DNA of 64,000 nucleotides from assembly GCF_029873635.1 (NCBI RefSeq), contig NC_080423.1, positions 109,757,087-109,821,086 of the forward strand, in the 5' to 3' direction. The translations under genes and the position numbers were made by a program. Within the stretch, counting starts at the first letter, position 1. The number at the start of each line of letters is the position of its first letter. The notes under the pieces are model-generated. The model did no database searches. It was not told where the DNA came from and was given only the letters and a program-made list of their open reading frames with translations. The DNA comes from Malania oleifera. Lineage: Eukaryota; Streptophyta; Magnoliopsida; Santalales; Ximeniaceae. Of the stretch, positions 49,013 to 61,235 are shown piece by piece.

Positions 49013-51509
49013 GGATGAATTTGACATGCAGTCTAGGTAATAAGCCCTTTTATTGGATATGTAGAAAGCTAAAGAACCATTTTGAATATGAAAATCATTC
49101 TTAATTATGCATATTACATATACATGTCAACTGAACTTAATATTAAAAATGAAAGCTGATAATCCAAACAACAGCTGGGCAAGAACAGCCCTGTATACAT
49201 ATATTGAGAGAGAGAGAGAGAGAGAGAGGTGGGGCTGATGGAATTAGCCTGTCTAGAGCTAGCTAGTTGCGATTATCCAAAGTGGGTACTAGAAAATCGC
49301 TCTTGGGCTTTGAATCCTTTGATTGATCATCCAATTCCAAAGAACAGAGCAAGAACAGCCACATATATAGATGGCATGCGGGCATGAGGATTGAGAAAAA
49401 GCCAAAGATATGACATCAGGAGAAAGCAGTTTCTTCAAATTCATGAACTTGTTTTTATCTGACTGGGAAATTAAGTAATTAATTAATCTGTGTGCAGCAT
49501 GCACGACTCATTCTGCATTGGAAGCTGTGTGTATCTATATATATATTAAAATATGTTTATATAGATCGAATGGTAGATGGATGGAGACTGCTGGAACTTA
49601 ACTCTGCGGCGTTGGCTGCCACAGTGCATAATGCAAAGGGCGGGCCGTTTTCTTTGAATGCATTTGTACTGGTAAAAGAAAAACACTTGGATGGGATATA
49701 TACGTTTGAACTTTTTGCAAGTTCTCTTATATGATACTTTTGCGGGGAATATGTTAATTAAACAAGTTCATGCATATAAATCCCACTCAAGCTTGGAAAA
49801 TGAGAGGAAAAGAGAAAGAAAATATGGAGGAATTGACTTTTTGTTTGGTTATCAAAAAAGGAAAAAAATAAATAAATGAAATTATATCAAGTCTATAAAT
49901 AAAATTTAAATTTATATATCATTAATATTTCATTTTCTAATTTTTATTATATCAGAACAAATTTTTATTTTATTTTTTGTCCTTTTCTTTCTCCTAACAA
50001 AATTCTTGATACAAACTATCGTGAGAAAAATCTAAAAGAAATTTATTTTTTATTATATTTTCTCTTCATATCAAATACTCTTAAAAAATAAAAATTTATA
50101 TTAATATAATTAATAATCGAAAAAATAAATAGTCATGATGGGTTAATTCAAATTTTTGTTCATTAATTTAGCATATATTTTTAATTTCCTTCTTCCTTTT
50201 CTTAACAACCAAACACAAAAAAGTGAGTTCCTTCATATTTTTTTTTCCCTTTTTCTAATATTTTTCTAGTTTCAACAGATCATAACGAAAAACTTTATAA
50301 AAAGAAAAAGTAAATATGAGACAATCCACTTTTTCATGTTTGATTATCAAGAAAAATAAGAAAGAAAATATATATATATCAAATCAGTTTGATTTTTTGC
50401 ATTATTCTTAATTTTAATAAAAAAAATTATATTTGGTATTCTTTGATAGAGAAAGAAAACATCATGAAAATTGTATTTCTTTCTTATTTTTCCTCTAATC
50501 AAAATCATTGACCCGAAAATATTCGAGTTGAATTACTTCAGCATGCAAGAATATTACCCGGTGCGTAATCCAAAAAAGAGGTGAGATTGAGAATTATATA
50601 TGTGTGAATATGTAACTTGTAAAGAAAAATTGGGTATAGGAATATGATGCATTCATGGCAGCTTATATCTTCCCCAGTTAATTTTCTAGGGTCGTCTAGC
50701 TAATGATCTTTGAATCTTCGTTTAACAAAAACTAAGAAAAGTCTCCTCTTGCATTCCACCTAATTATCAAACCCTAGGGTTTACCAAAAAACAAAAGGTG
50801 GGGAAGAAGAAGAAGAAGAAGGAGATAGTGTATTAGAATATTATTAATTTATAAATATTGATGAACTAGTGAAAATTATTCGTGTTTCGTGGCGGCGGAA
50901 TTAGACAATAAAAAAAGAAAGGTCAAATACATATAAGCTAAGTTAAGAAAAATGATTATAAGTTCAAATTATATGTAGGTGATATTTGAATGATTAAGTC
51001 TGTTTTCAAGGGAATAAAAACTGCTCAAGAATAATAAACGAAGTTGAGTTTTGAATTTTGATAATGAACGTTAAATATGAGAGAATTCAAATATTAAAAT
51101 CAATCCTAACAATATAAAATTGTAACGATGTATCTTTTTAACATGAAACTTGAATATAAATACAGTTCTATCATTAGTAAAAGTGCATAAGAAAAGTACA
51201 TCTAGACTATATTATTTCATTAAACATTATCTTTAAAACACAAATAATATTTTGATAGAACTTTTTTTTTTGTGTGTTTCTATGAGAATAATTGTCATAA
51301 ATATGTATTTGGATAATTAGTTTTAACGGTAATATCATAATTTGACAAATTATTTATATTATTTGTTCAACATCATTGAAAAATATTGATAAATTCATAT
51401 GAATAATATAATATTTATAAAATTTGCTTGTAAAATTTTAAAAATATTATGGATATGTACGTATATATAAATTTATTCTCTCAATTAAAATACAAATATG
51501 AATCATAAT
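48832..51509. other. Upstream region of the SAUR gene and AT-rich spacer
   Basis: Three GA microsatellites (48867-48891, 48980-49009, 49206-49229) lie in the presumed leader and promoter. A TATA-like CTATATATGTGG reads on the minus strand near 49362. The remainder is AT-rich, without a recognised gene. Confidence 0.5.
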
Positions 51510-53308
51510 TGTGAGAACCTGAACCATGATATATAGGTTTAATTAAATAAGAGAGGGGCAAAATGGTAATTAAGCAGGCTTCGTCGACGAAGCCAAAATT
51601 CCTCGACGAAGACCATACATTTCTCGTTGGTGAGGTGCATGGGTTCGTCGACGAGGAGAAACTGAGAGGTTTTTGGGTATACAACGAATTCAGAGGCTTG
51701 TTGATGAGGAGAAGCCTAGGGGTTTCGAAAAATCAGAAATCCCAGACTCGTCAACAAGAACGGCTAAGTCAAAGGGCTATAAATGGATATTTTCATTACT
51801 TCTCAGATAAGAAATCTCATTTTCTCTCTTTATCTCTCTAGAAACTCAACCTACTCTCCATCTCTCTAGATTTCTTCGTCGTTCGTCGCGAGAATTGTTG
51901 ATCCGAAGTTACCACGAGGATCGTGGAAGGATTCTCTACAATATCTACAGCTCAGATCTTCGTTTTGAGTATTTTCGGGTTTTAGCCCAAAATCGAGGTA
52001 AGGCTCGGTTTTCATTTCTGTTCTAATAGTTTTGTAGAGAATGGAGTTGTGAGTATATTATGTACTGTACGTTGTAGGTTTTGGAACTCGGTTCACTATT
52101 TAGGGGCCTTGGAGTTTGGGATTTAACGTTTGGGGAAAGGTAAGGGAAATTGTGTTTATATCAGTTATTTTTTAAATCGGACTCGGTAAAGTTGTGGTCC
52201 ACGATCCTCTGTGTGTTTTGATTACTCATTTGGGGAAATCTAACGAATAAAATTATGAGTTTTTCATGTTACAATTTTTGGAAAAAGGGGGTGACGGGCT
52301 GCATCCCTGGTTTTGTTGGAAAATCGTATGTATATGATGGTTTATACTGTGTAATAGGGATGGTTGTGCCTTGACTTTATTTAAACTGTATATGTTTGGA
52401 AAATCATGATTTTGGATTACCAAATGAGTGTGGTTTTGTTTGGTTATGTGAGCATGCATGTATTGTATTTGGTGAAATAGGAACGGGGTTCTGAATTGTT
52501 CCAGGTTTGAAAATTCAGCTTTTGCCGAAGAGTGCGCAATACCACTAGATCAGCCGGCTTACGAGCCGAAGGGTGTGCGAACACCAGATCTGCACCAGTT
52601 CAACGCTGATGCTATGCTAGGTTACCGGCGTTTGCCGAAGGGTGTGAAATATCACCAGACTGCCGGGTGTTTGTCGAAGGGTGTGAAATATCACCAGATT
52701 GCCGGTTTTTACCGAAGGGTGTGAAATACCACCAAACAATCCGACTTCGAGCTGAAGGGTATAACGACACCATATTGTATTGCTTGTTTTGTGAAAATAT
52801 TGGAACTGGTTTTGACTGTTTTGACTATTGAACTATGCATGTTGGCATGTCATGATAACACTCGTATGTCACACACCGATATAACATGTATTCTTCCTTA
52901 CTGAGAGGTATCTTACCCCTGCTATATACATATTTTTCAAATCCTTCAAGTAACCAGGGCTAGTTTCTGGGTGTAGGAGCGTAGTGGTCGGTGTGTTGTG
53001 GGAGGTACCTGGGTAAGTCCAAAGCTTGTGCTGGGTGGTCTTTTGGGAGATTTGGCTGCCACCTAGGTTTGTGCTATTTTTGTGGAGTTTAGACTTCTTT
53101 ATATAGACTCTAGTATAGTATCATGTATGTATAGAATGACCTTTTTCCGTTACGTATATTTTGTTGTATATGGACGTGTATAGGGTGTCTGGGAACCCCA
53201 CGGGGTCGGACCCTCATTCATTGTCCTGTGAATGGATGTTTTGTATGATACAGAAACATGTTAAGTTACTAATTCAGTCCTAGGTCCCATTACCGAGTTC
53301 AGAGTGTG
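51510..53308 (+). mobile_element. Solo LTR M
   Basis: About 1799 bp between ATAAT copies (51505-51509 and 53309-53313), although AT-rich flanks make that duplication weak. It starts TGTGAGAACC. It shows a perfect 18-bp palindrome GGCTTCGTCGACGAAGCC (51577-51594) plus further TCGTCGACGA variants, a CT-rich leader (51822-51870), donor-like ATCGAGGTAAGG (51992-52003), CCGAAGGGTGTGAAATA minisatellite (about 52527-52765) and hairpin TGAGA-GGTA-TCTTA (52902-52915). The end does not finish in CA, so the 3' border is uncertain. Confidence 0.65.
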
Positions 53309-53939
53309 ATAATAATAATATTGAATAAGAATTTAAAATATAAAATTTGAATAAAATTTAAATATTTTTTGTATAACATATGGAAAGTTGAACACTTACT
53401 AAAATGCATATATTTATATATTTATATATAAATATATATATATAATATATATAAATATATATATATATATTTATATATAATTGTAATGTTTTAATATTAG
53501 AACTTTTTGGTGGAAGGTAAGAGAAAACAATCACTTATTATAATTTTAATGTATATAATATATGTAAATAGAAATGTAACACGATATATATAAATCAATA
53601 TTTTTTAATAATATTAATTAAAATTAATTTTTTAATTTTAGTGGAGAAAAATTATATTGTATTGTATATATCATATTAAATATTTTAAAAATATTTTCAA
53701 TCACTTATGCTAATTTTAATGTATATAATGTATGTAAACAAAAATGTAACACGATGTATATATTTTTATATTTTTGAACAATATAAATTAAAATTAATTC
53801 TATACTTTTAGTAGATGTAAATATAAACAAATAATAAATAAAGTATGAATTAATAATTTGAAATATTTTTATAATATAAAAATATTGAGAAAAAAAGTAA
53901 TAAAAAGTTATTGAGTTGGGATTGTAGACACTCCAAATA
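53309..53939. repeat. AT-rich block with a ~115-bp direct duplication
   Basis: CAATCACTTATTATAATTTT...TAACACGATATATATAAATC (53528-53605) is repeated with changes at 53698-53775 and beyond. A palindromic TA region lies at about 53408-53480. No gene. Confidence 0.65.
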
Positions 53940-55215
53940 TAATCGGCCTCTCTTTTTCTTTACAGTGGATATTTATTGAAAAGAAAAGGGGAATTGAAGA
54001 AGCATGAAAGCAGTACCTTGGAGGCCCAAAAGAATTTGTATGGGCCACGAAAAATTAATGTGGCCGTGTGGAATAAATACTTGCGTGGCAATTGCATGGG
54101 CCATGCTAACATGCATGCACAGTTGGAGTGGGCTGGGCCCAAACAAAAGGCAGCAACTTTGCATGGGCCATGCAAAGTCATGCGGCCGAGGAGAATTAGG
54201 GCTGGAGTATCCCAGGCGGCTACAGTGCCATGCTTGCTGCTGCGCAGCAAAAGGCCCTCGCGCAGCCGCCCATCTGCCTCGCGCACCTCTCCAGCCATCA
54301 CCATTATTCACGGCCGCACCTACCTCGATTATCACCATCTCCCACACCGAATCCAGCACGACCACCACCGCCCTGCTTTCCTTGCGCTTGCAAGCAAGCC
54401 AGTCGCCGGCCTCACGGCCTCACGTGGCTGCCCGTGCTCCAATATGTGATTTCTATTACCCTTTAATTTTTTCATTGTTTTTTATTATGTATTTTTTAAA
54501 TTTTATTTATATTTGTTTGATTTGTGTTTTGTGTTGTATTTATTTATGTTAATTTTTAATTTGTTTGATTCTTATATTGCCTAAATTATTTATTTGTGTG
54601 TTTGATTCGTATTTGTTTATAACCCATTATATTATTTTATTTTTATATTGTGTAACCCTTTATATTGTTTTATTTTATTGTTTGTTTACTTTATTTGTCT
54701 CGATTTTTGTATGAGTGGGTCTCTATGATTATAAAAATGATTATGAGTATTTTTAAATCTGACTTGTATTAGCTCTGCAGGGTTTCTAACGAGATTATAT
54801 TTTTTGGGGGTCTAATTAGACATTCATAAATCACACTCTATTTTGGTTATATTGTATTAATGATATATATTTGTTTATTTATTTGCTTCTTTAAAAAACA
54901 GTAAGTTAAAAAGTTAATAAAATTTAATTTGGGAATAATTCTTAGTTAATTAGATATCATTCGTATAAAGGATGCGTAGGGGGTGCGAACACCTTCCCTT
55001 AGCATAACTGAACTCCCAAACTTAATCATATTATGCGCAGACCGAGACTATTCTTATTTGAATAGTAATTAGATGTTCTAATTGTAACAAGAAAAAAAAA
55101 AAGTTAGTAGCAACTCCAAACTTTAAATTTTTCAAATATCGTTATATTTTTATTTCTCTCGCCTCTCGGGGCACCTCGCTTCTGGGACATTGCGATAGGG
55201 ATTATTTTTTTAAAA
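53940..55215 (+). mobile_element. Decayed LTR-element remnant O, homologous to N
   Basis: The tail 54760-55210 matches 46840-47290: TTAGACATTCATAAATCACAC, GGTGCGAACACCTTCCCTTAGCATAAC, AGTAGCAACTCCAAAC, and the CTCGCCTCTCGGGGCACC/GGGACATTGCGATAG end. 53990-54450 is GC-rich with several overlapping chance frames on both strands; none shows a recognisable domain. Confidence 0.4.
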
Positions 55216-55624
55216 AAAAATTATTTAATGAAATTCATTAATATTAGAATTTTTAAATTTTATTTAATAAAAAAATATTTTTAAAAATAAGTTTTATAAA
55301 AATTGATAGAACCAATGCCGAGAGAGAGAGAGAGAGGAATTAATTGGAGGGGGACGAAAGAAAAAGGAAAGAGTTTTAAAAATAAATTAAAAAATTAGTG
55401 GAGGGCCCTCTAGCTATGGTGAGAGGGGCCAAAAAAAGGTCGGAAGGTTAAAGAAATTATGGGGCTATGTGGCCCCACATCTATCAAAGAGTTATATTTT
55501 TAAATTAGTAGGCCTACATGGGGCTCTCTGGATAGTCCACAGAAGCCAAAAAATAAAGATAATAAAAAAATACAACATCACGTGTCATCATGACACTGGA
55601 TTGAAATCCTCATGTTCAAAAAGC

Positions 55625-55661
<37 letters not shown>

Positions 55662-55819
55662 AGGAAAGGGCATGTATTTTGGAATATGGCATGTAACTGT
55701 ATTTAATCAAGTCATTGGTTTATGTATTTCATAAATTTATAGTATTAATTATGTGAATTTACATTGAACTTATATATGTACCTATTTGTTTTGGATACAT
55801 CTTATTTATTAAGTGTATG
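55216..55819. other. AT-rich spacer with GA and TA runs
   Basis: (GA)n at 55319-55336 and (TA)n at 55627-55658. No gene recognised. Confidence 0.5.
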
Positions 55820-56433
55820 TAGGAGTGAGCATAATTCAAGTTTACCCAAATTAATCAAATTAACCAATCAATTTTGATCGATTCAGCTACGAATTTCGAT
55901 CATTTCGGTTATTCAGTTTTCAGTTCATATATAAAGGATTTTAATTCGATTAACCGAATTATTCGAATTATTAATAAATTAAAAATTAAATAAATTTATA
56001 ATGTTAATATGTGAGTGTGTGTGTGTGTGTGTTAAAGGCGGAGTAGGGCTAGGGTTCTGTTCTCGCTTCTCAATGTTCTCATCCGTTCGTGTTCGCTGCT
56101 TTGTCTAGCCGCTTGGGTTCTCCTTCTCCAGAGTCTCCACTTCTCTCTCTTCGCCTGGGTTCTCCTTCTCCACTTCTCCCTCTTCGCCTGAGCCTCTTCC
56201 CAGCTCCCATCGGGCGTCCCGAAAAAAAAAATTGCAATTATATTCTGTTTTTTATAATTAATTTTAAATTCTTTTGGTCAAATTCAAGAAAATGAATTAC
56301 CCAAAAAAGTAGTTCAGTTTGGTGATAACGTTGAATTCGGTCGATTTGGTTAGAGGAAATTGTTAACAAAAAATTTCAATTAATTTGGTTAATTAACCGA
56401 ATTTGGCCGAACCGACCGTTTGCTCACCCCCTA
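55820..56433. mobile_element. Non-autonomous hAT element (MITE-like) with perfect 8-bp target duplication
   Basis: AGTGTATG at 55812-55819 is repeated exactly at 56434-56441. Ends TAGGAGTGAGCA and (reverse) TAGGGGGTGAGCA are imperfect inverted repeats. AACCGAATT-rich subterminal sequence at both sides is typical of hAT non-autonomous elements. The core (56040-56220) is CT-rich and GC-richer, with no transposase. It contains a (GT)n run at 56013-56031. Confidence 0.85.
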
Positions 56434-56661
56434 AGTGTATGAATGATGAAGGATCTTTTGTGCTTATAAATATACTTTTAATATGTTGACATTTCAACAA
56501 TCTCTTCATATTCTCATTATATCATTCTATCATTCAAGTTTAGAGAATTTGACAACTAAAGAAAGTTTCTTTTTTTTTTTTTCACTGAAACTTTAGACTC
56601 TTCCATTTTTACAAATCAGAGAAAATAATATGACTCATATCGAACTATTATATCCTAAGGG

Positions 56662-56949
56662 TAGGGGTGGCAAAACAAGATGATAAGTCGAGTTTGGACG
56701 AGTCATAAACGGGTGAAAGTTAAATGAGTTCAGGTTTAGATTGACTCGTTTATTAATTGATAAATAACCTATAAACTCAAACTCGTCCATTTAATAAGGG
56801 TACCCGTTAAGAACTCATTAAAAAAAATATAAATTATTTATTTCATTTTTTCTTTAATATTTCACCAAATTTAACTTTCAAAAAACAATAACGCACATTT
56901 ATTTTGTTTATTAATATCTTATCAAAAAAACTTAAACTTTTTAAAACAA
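56662..56949 (+). mobile_element. hAT-like terminal fragment
   Basis: TAGGGGTGGCAAAACAAGAT followed by GACGAGTCATAAACGGGTG and GGGTACCCGTTAAG resembles Ac-type hAT subterminal sequence. It is cut at 56950 by LTR L; I did not find the other end. Confidence 0.4.
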
Positions 56950-59028
56950 TGTAACGACCTCGAAATTCTTATCATTTTTTTAACATATACAATAAACATT
57001 CCTACGCAGCGGAAACACAAATCATAAAATCATTTATACATAATTGTACAATACCAGATTCCAGAATATATAGACCATACAAAATTGCCCAAGTATCATC
57101 TATCCCAAAACATACACAATTCTGTCAAAACTCACCCTATAACCAGGGTGATCTAGGCTACACTCTATCCACGAACCTGATCTGCTCGCCTTACTGGCTC
57201 ACCTGAAAAATGTTAGAGTAATGGGGTGAGTCGACGCTCAGTAAGTGAAAATATGCTATCACTAGTGTGTGGCAACTAAGTTACAATTACTTTAAAATGT
57301 AGCAACTGAACTGTAATGCAACAATCTGTAAAACATATCTTTCAAGCATATCTATCTTTCTCAATTTAAAATACACTGTATCATCTGTATTTTCTACTTT
57401 TCATACTGATAATATCATATTATTCTTATCATATACTGTAAAACAATAAATATATATATAACTGTGCTTTTATCCTTAGGACTCTGTACGTAATGATTTG
57501 ACCCCTCATGACAGGGTTGTGCGGCCCGTAAGTGAGACTCTATCTGGTCGGCCCTCTAGATAAGTCATCATACTCTACACTACCTCAGTCCGGCCAAACT
57601 GCATCCTCTCCTAAGCTCGGGACTGGCTACTACCTCGTCAAACCGGCCCCCTCAACCCAATGTACTGGGGAACTGCATACTCTCCGAGCACGGCTGACGG
57701 TACCCACATACTATCTGAGATATGTGGTTCCACTCTATCTGTATCTAACAACGGTACCGTGCTATGTAATCTGTATCTGTCTATGTATCTTTCCTCAGGG
57801 ATCTGATATTATATACATATATACATATATACTCTTTTACTATTTTCATCATGTTTCCAAAATTACCATAACTCTATCTTTCTGTACTGTAAATATTGTA
57901 TCTCTGTGTACTATATCTGTAGCATCTTGATGCTACCTCTGTATATCTATCTATGTATTCTATATATGTACTCTGTCTGTACGTTCTGTACGTTATGGTA
58001 ATAGGAAAACATGACATGTTATAACATTGTATATAATATATACTGTTCTGAATATCCGTATACATGTATATGGATATATGTATATATCTGTTTCATGAAA
58101 CCATTCATATAAAAACTGTATAAGCATGTACATTTCTCTATGAATATAAATCTATGTCTATATATTCTGTGTAAACCCATATATTGGAAAAACTATGTAA
58201 ATTGTATGTACTGTCAATAACTGTGTATTTAGTATAGTATGATACATCACAAAACTATATAAATTTTTTATCTCATTAAAATCTACTCAGACCACCCAAG
58301 CATTTAACTCATATTCTGTATAAATTATATAATAAATTGATATGAATATATGTTTATAAATTCTCTAATAACTTTATAAAAATTTCTAACATAACATATT
58401 TCCCTTACCTCAACTTTGAAAAGCTCCTATAAAAATCTGGCTCTATACCCGCAAGATTCCTAACCCAACATCCTGAAAACACAATGTCCCAGAACAAAAC
58501 ATCAGTATTTCTTAGTCTACATCATTTCCTATAACTGTCAGAAAGTCAAAAACTCAATAAAAGACCTTACTTTGAATTTGGGATGAAATCCAACTTTGTT
58601 TTCTCGACGATCCGCTCCAGCAAACTCGTAGAGAATTCCACCAAAAGCGTCGTGATAGCTTCAGATCATCGATTCGGCGACTGGTGGGACCGGAAAAGAA
58701 GAGAGAAGGGAGAGAGAGTTGTAGAGAGAGAGAGAGACTTCTTAAAAATGAAATAATTCCCGGATTCTGTATATATATATAACAGGGGATTTCGTCGACG
58801 AGACCCTGTATTCGTCGACGAAATTCAGGCTGCCTCAGAACCCCTCTCGGTATTTTCTCATCGACAAAACCTGTATTCGTCGACGAAATCTTTAAAGCCT
58901 TCGTCGACGAAACCCTGTGTTTGTCGACGAAGCTTAGCAATTTCCCGCAACTACGACCTCCTTCTGTTTTTCTATCTATTTTCTCTCCCTCTTATTATTA
59001 AAATGTTATTATTCTTTGGATCACTACA
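56950..59028 (-). mobile_element. Solo LTR L
   Basis: 2079 bp starting TGTAACGACCTCG and ending GGATCACTACA. On the minus strand: palindromic TTCGTCGACGAA cluster (58792-58932), GA-rich leader (58700-58738), AAAGTAAGG donor-like site near 58565, and a second TTGAGGTAAGG near 58412. The CCCCTCATGACAGGGTTGTG block lies at 57502-57521, hairpin TGAG-CGTCGA-CTCA at 57227-57240, and TTTTTCAG acceptor-like site near 57203. ACAAT on both sides (56946-56950, 59026-59030) overlaps the ends, so the target duplication is ambiguous. Confidence 0.75.
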
Positions 59029-60179
59029 ATGTATCTCTTTAGATTTAAAAAAAAAAAATACAATTTAAAATCTAAAAAACAATAGCTATATAAATATATC
59101 ACCTATATGCTTGTATTGTGTATCATTTTTTTCCTTTTCAAATTTTCAACAAATCTAGTTACATAACTCGTAACAAAAATATTATTTTATCTAAAAGCCC
59201 AAAAGTAGAAACAAAAATTATAAAATATTATAATTTGAATTATAAACAAATGACCACGCAATACCTAAACCTAATTGTGAATTTCCTTTCTATTTTAATT
59301 TATATTTAAGTTTGTTGTTATATTTGTATTAAATTTCTAAACATAGAAAGAAGACGGAGAAGAAAAAATATAATAAGAAGCTAAGTAAATTGCAATTGAT
59401 GGGAGTCGAATGTGTGGCTTTCCTAATTTAACCTTGGTTGAATAGAAGTGAAAGGAAGAAAAAGGAAGAAAATTGCCTAATAATCTAATTTGAGCAGCAA
59501 GTCTCTTCTTACCTATTCCTTATCTTTGTTTTTGGAAGAATTATCTTTTAAGAAAGCTCGATTTTCTACTTATCAGTTAAAAAGGGGGGGAAACCTTTAG
59601 TTGGTCATTTTTCCTCCTCCTTTTCTTCGTCTCAATCATGGTATGTATTTTTCTCACCATTTTAAAAATTGAATCAGATTTGTTGACTAACAAATCCATT
59701 TAACATCTAAAATAATAAAATGATTGGTTTAAAATGGTTAAAAAAAAGTTGAACGCAAGTTAAACTAATAGGAACTAATAGAAAAAATTGGGTAAGTTTG
59801 ATTGATTTTCATATAAATATTTACTTCTTATCTATACATTTCTATCAACTTAAAAAAAATCTCTTATACAAGGAGGAAAAAGTTTTAGGTTGTTCACAAA
59901 AAGAATTAAATTCACATAATAATGATCACATGTCTACTCGAAAGGATGAATCCTACTAATCAAATATATATATATATATGTTGATACTCTAGGTATTGTA
60001 ATCTGATTGTTATATATATACCGTCTTTCGCTGTTAGGTTGTATAAATGAAATAACTATTTACCCGATACCCAATGCGGGTTGGGTCATATGGGTGGTAA
60101 CTGGGTTGTTGACGTGGCTGATTTGTAAATATTGTTGATGATGTGTGAATATTTATTATTGTTTATAAAAAAAAAAATT
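59029..60179. other. AT-rich spacer
   Basis: No gene or element recognised. Short frames here are AT-rich chance ORFs. Confidence 0.5.
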
Positions 60180-60766
60180 GGTACGAAAATCAGGGCGTCA
60201 CTTGTGGCAACAACGGACACCTATCAAAGCACTCGCTGTAAGTGGGGGACATTAGTTGTCCCAAACCAGTAAGCCCCCCAGCGGAGAGTCCTATTTCGCA
60301 ACAATCATTCATAAGCGAGAGTTCCCGAAAATTGGGAGACATTAGTTGTCCCTTTGCTCTGATACCAATATATTTTGATTTGAAAACATCGCTTAAGTCT
60401 GTAAATTGTACATCATGTTTACCCCCATGACTGACTTGTGAGATCCAAAAACTGAACTTAGTTAGCCGACTGACCAAACTAAATCAAACTGTAAACTGTA
60501 AGTGAGATTTTTTCTATTAAGTCATAGTTTGGAACCAGTTGTGCACTCAGAAAAAATCTACGACTCTGTAAAACCACTTTATAAATAGTGTGAGCGCACT
60601 CTATAAACTATAAGTTGTAAGCTATGGCACTAAACATCTGTAATTTCGTAATCCCTAAGTCATAAGTGTTTTTAAAGCATACCATTATAATTGATGCAAT
60701 AAAAATAACATTATTAAAATCTAATTTGTTTCATAACATAAAAATAAGGTCATGTCACATGATTTT
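60180..60766 (-). mobile_element. LTR fragment P (related to G)
   Basis: 60405-60720 aligns with LTR fragment G (CCCCCATGACTGACTTGTGAG, AACTGAACTTAGTTAGCCGACTG, the CATAAGTGTTTTTAAAGCATA end). 60190-60400 resembles the duplicated 200-bp unit of A-family LTRs. It has two copies of the hairpin GGGACATTAGTTGTCCC-type sequence (about 60246-60262 and 60335-60351). Both ends are truncated. Confidence 0.55.
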
Positions 60767-61235
60767 TGTAACGACCTACTTATATACTCAATCATATAAT
60801 AAAACATATTTAATAATAAGGTCAACCCGAACCCGTGGGTAATGGGGACACATCTGACATTCACGACGGAAACCTAAGCAGCAGTAAATATAAATCACAT
60901 TTCCATAACCATAAAATACAAATACCAGAGTCAACTACATTCCCAAATATTTGTGTTTATATACAATCTCCCAAAAAATACAAAATATATACATATCTAG
61001 GAACCCACAACACAAATCCATTGTTCCTAGATCAAAACTTACCTTCCTGGGGGGGTAGTATCAAATTAACTCAACGGCGGCCTTGATCCGCTGGTCTTTC
61101 TAGGTTTCCTGAAAAGTTATTTAAGTTCGGAGATGAGACACTTCTCAGTAAGGGATAATAAACTAAATACAGATGTGTGGCACCATGAATATTTGATGCA
61201 ATTATGCATATACAATACATTTCATATGCTAGAAA

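Noticed and set aside
53960..54552. Several overlapping open frames of 110-180 codons on both strands
   Set aside because: Overlapping frames in a GC-rich patch without recognisable motifs, inside a decayed repeat. Likely chance.
60355..60370. TTGCTCTGATACCAA as a primer-binding site in fragment P
   Set aside because: The flanks align with the interior of A-family LTRs (CCCTCTACTCTGATACATTAGG), so this is an LTR-internal look-alike.
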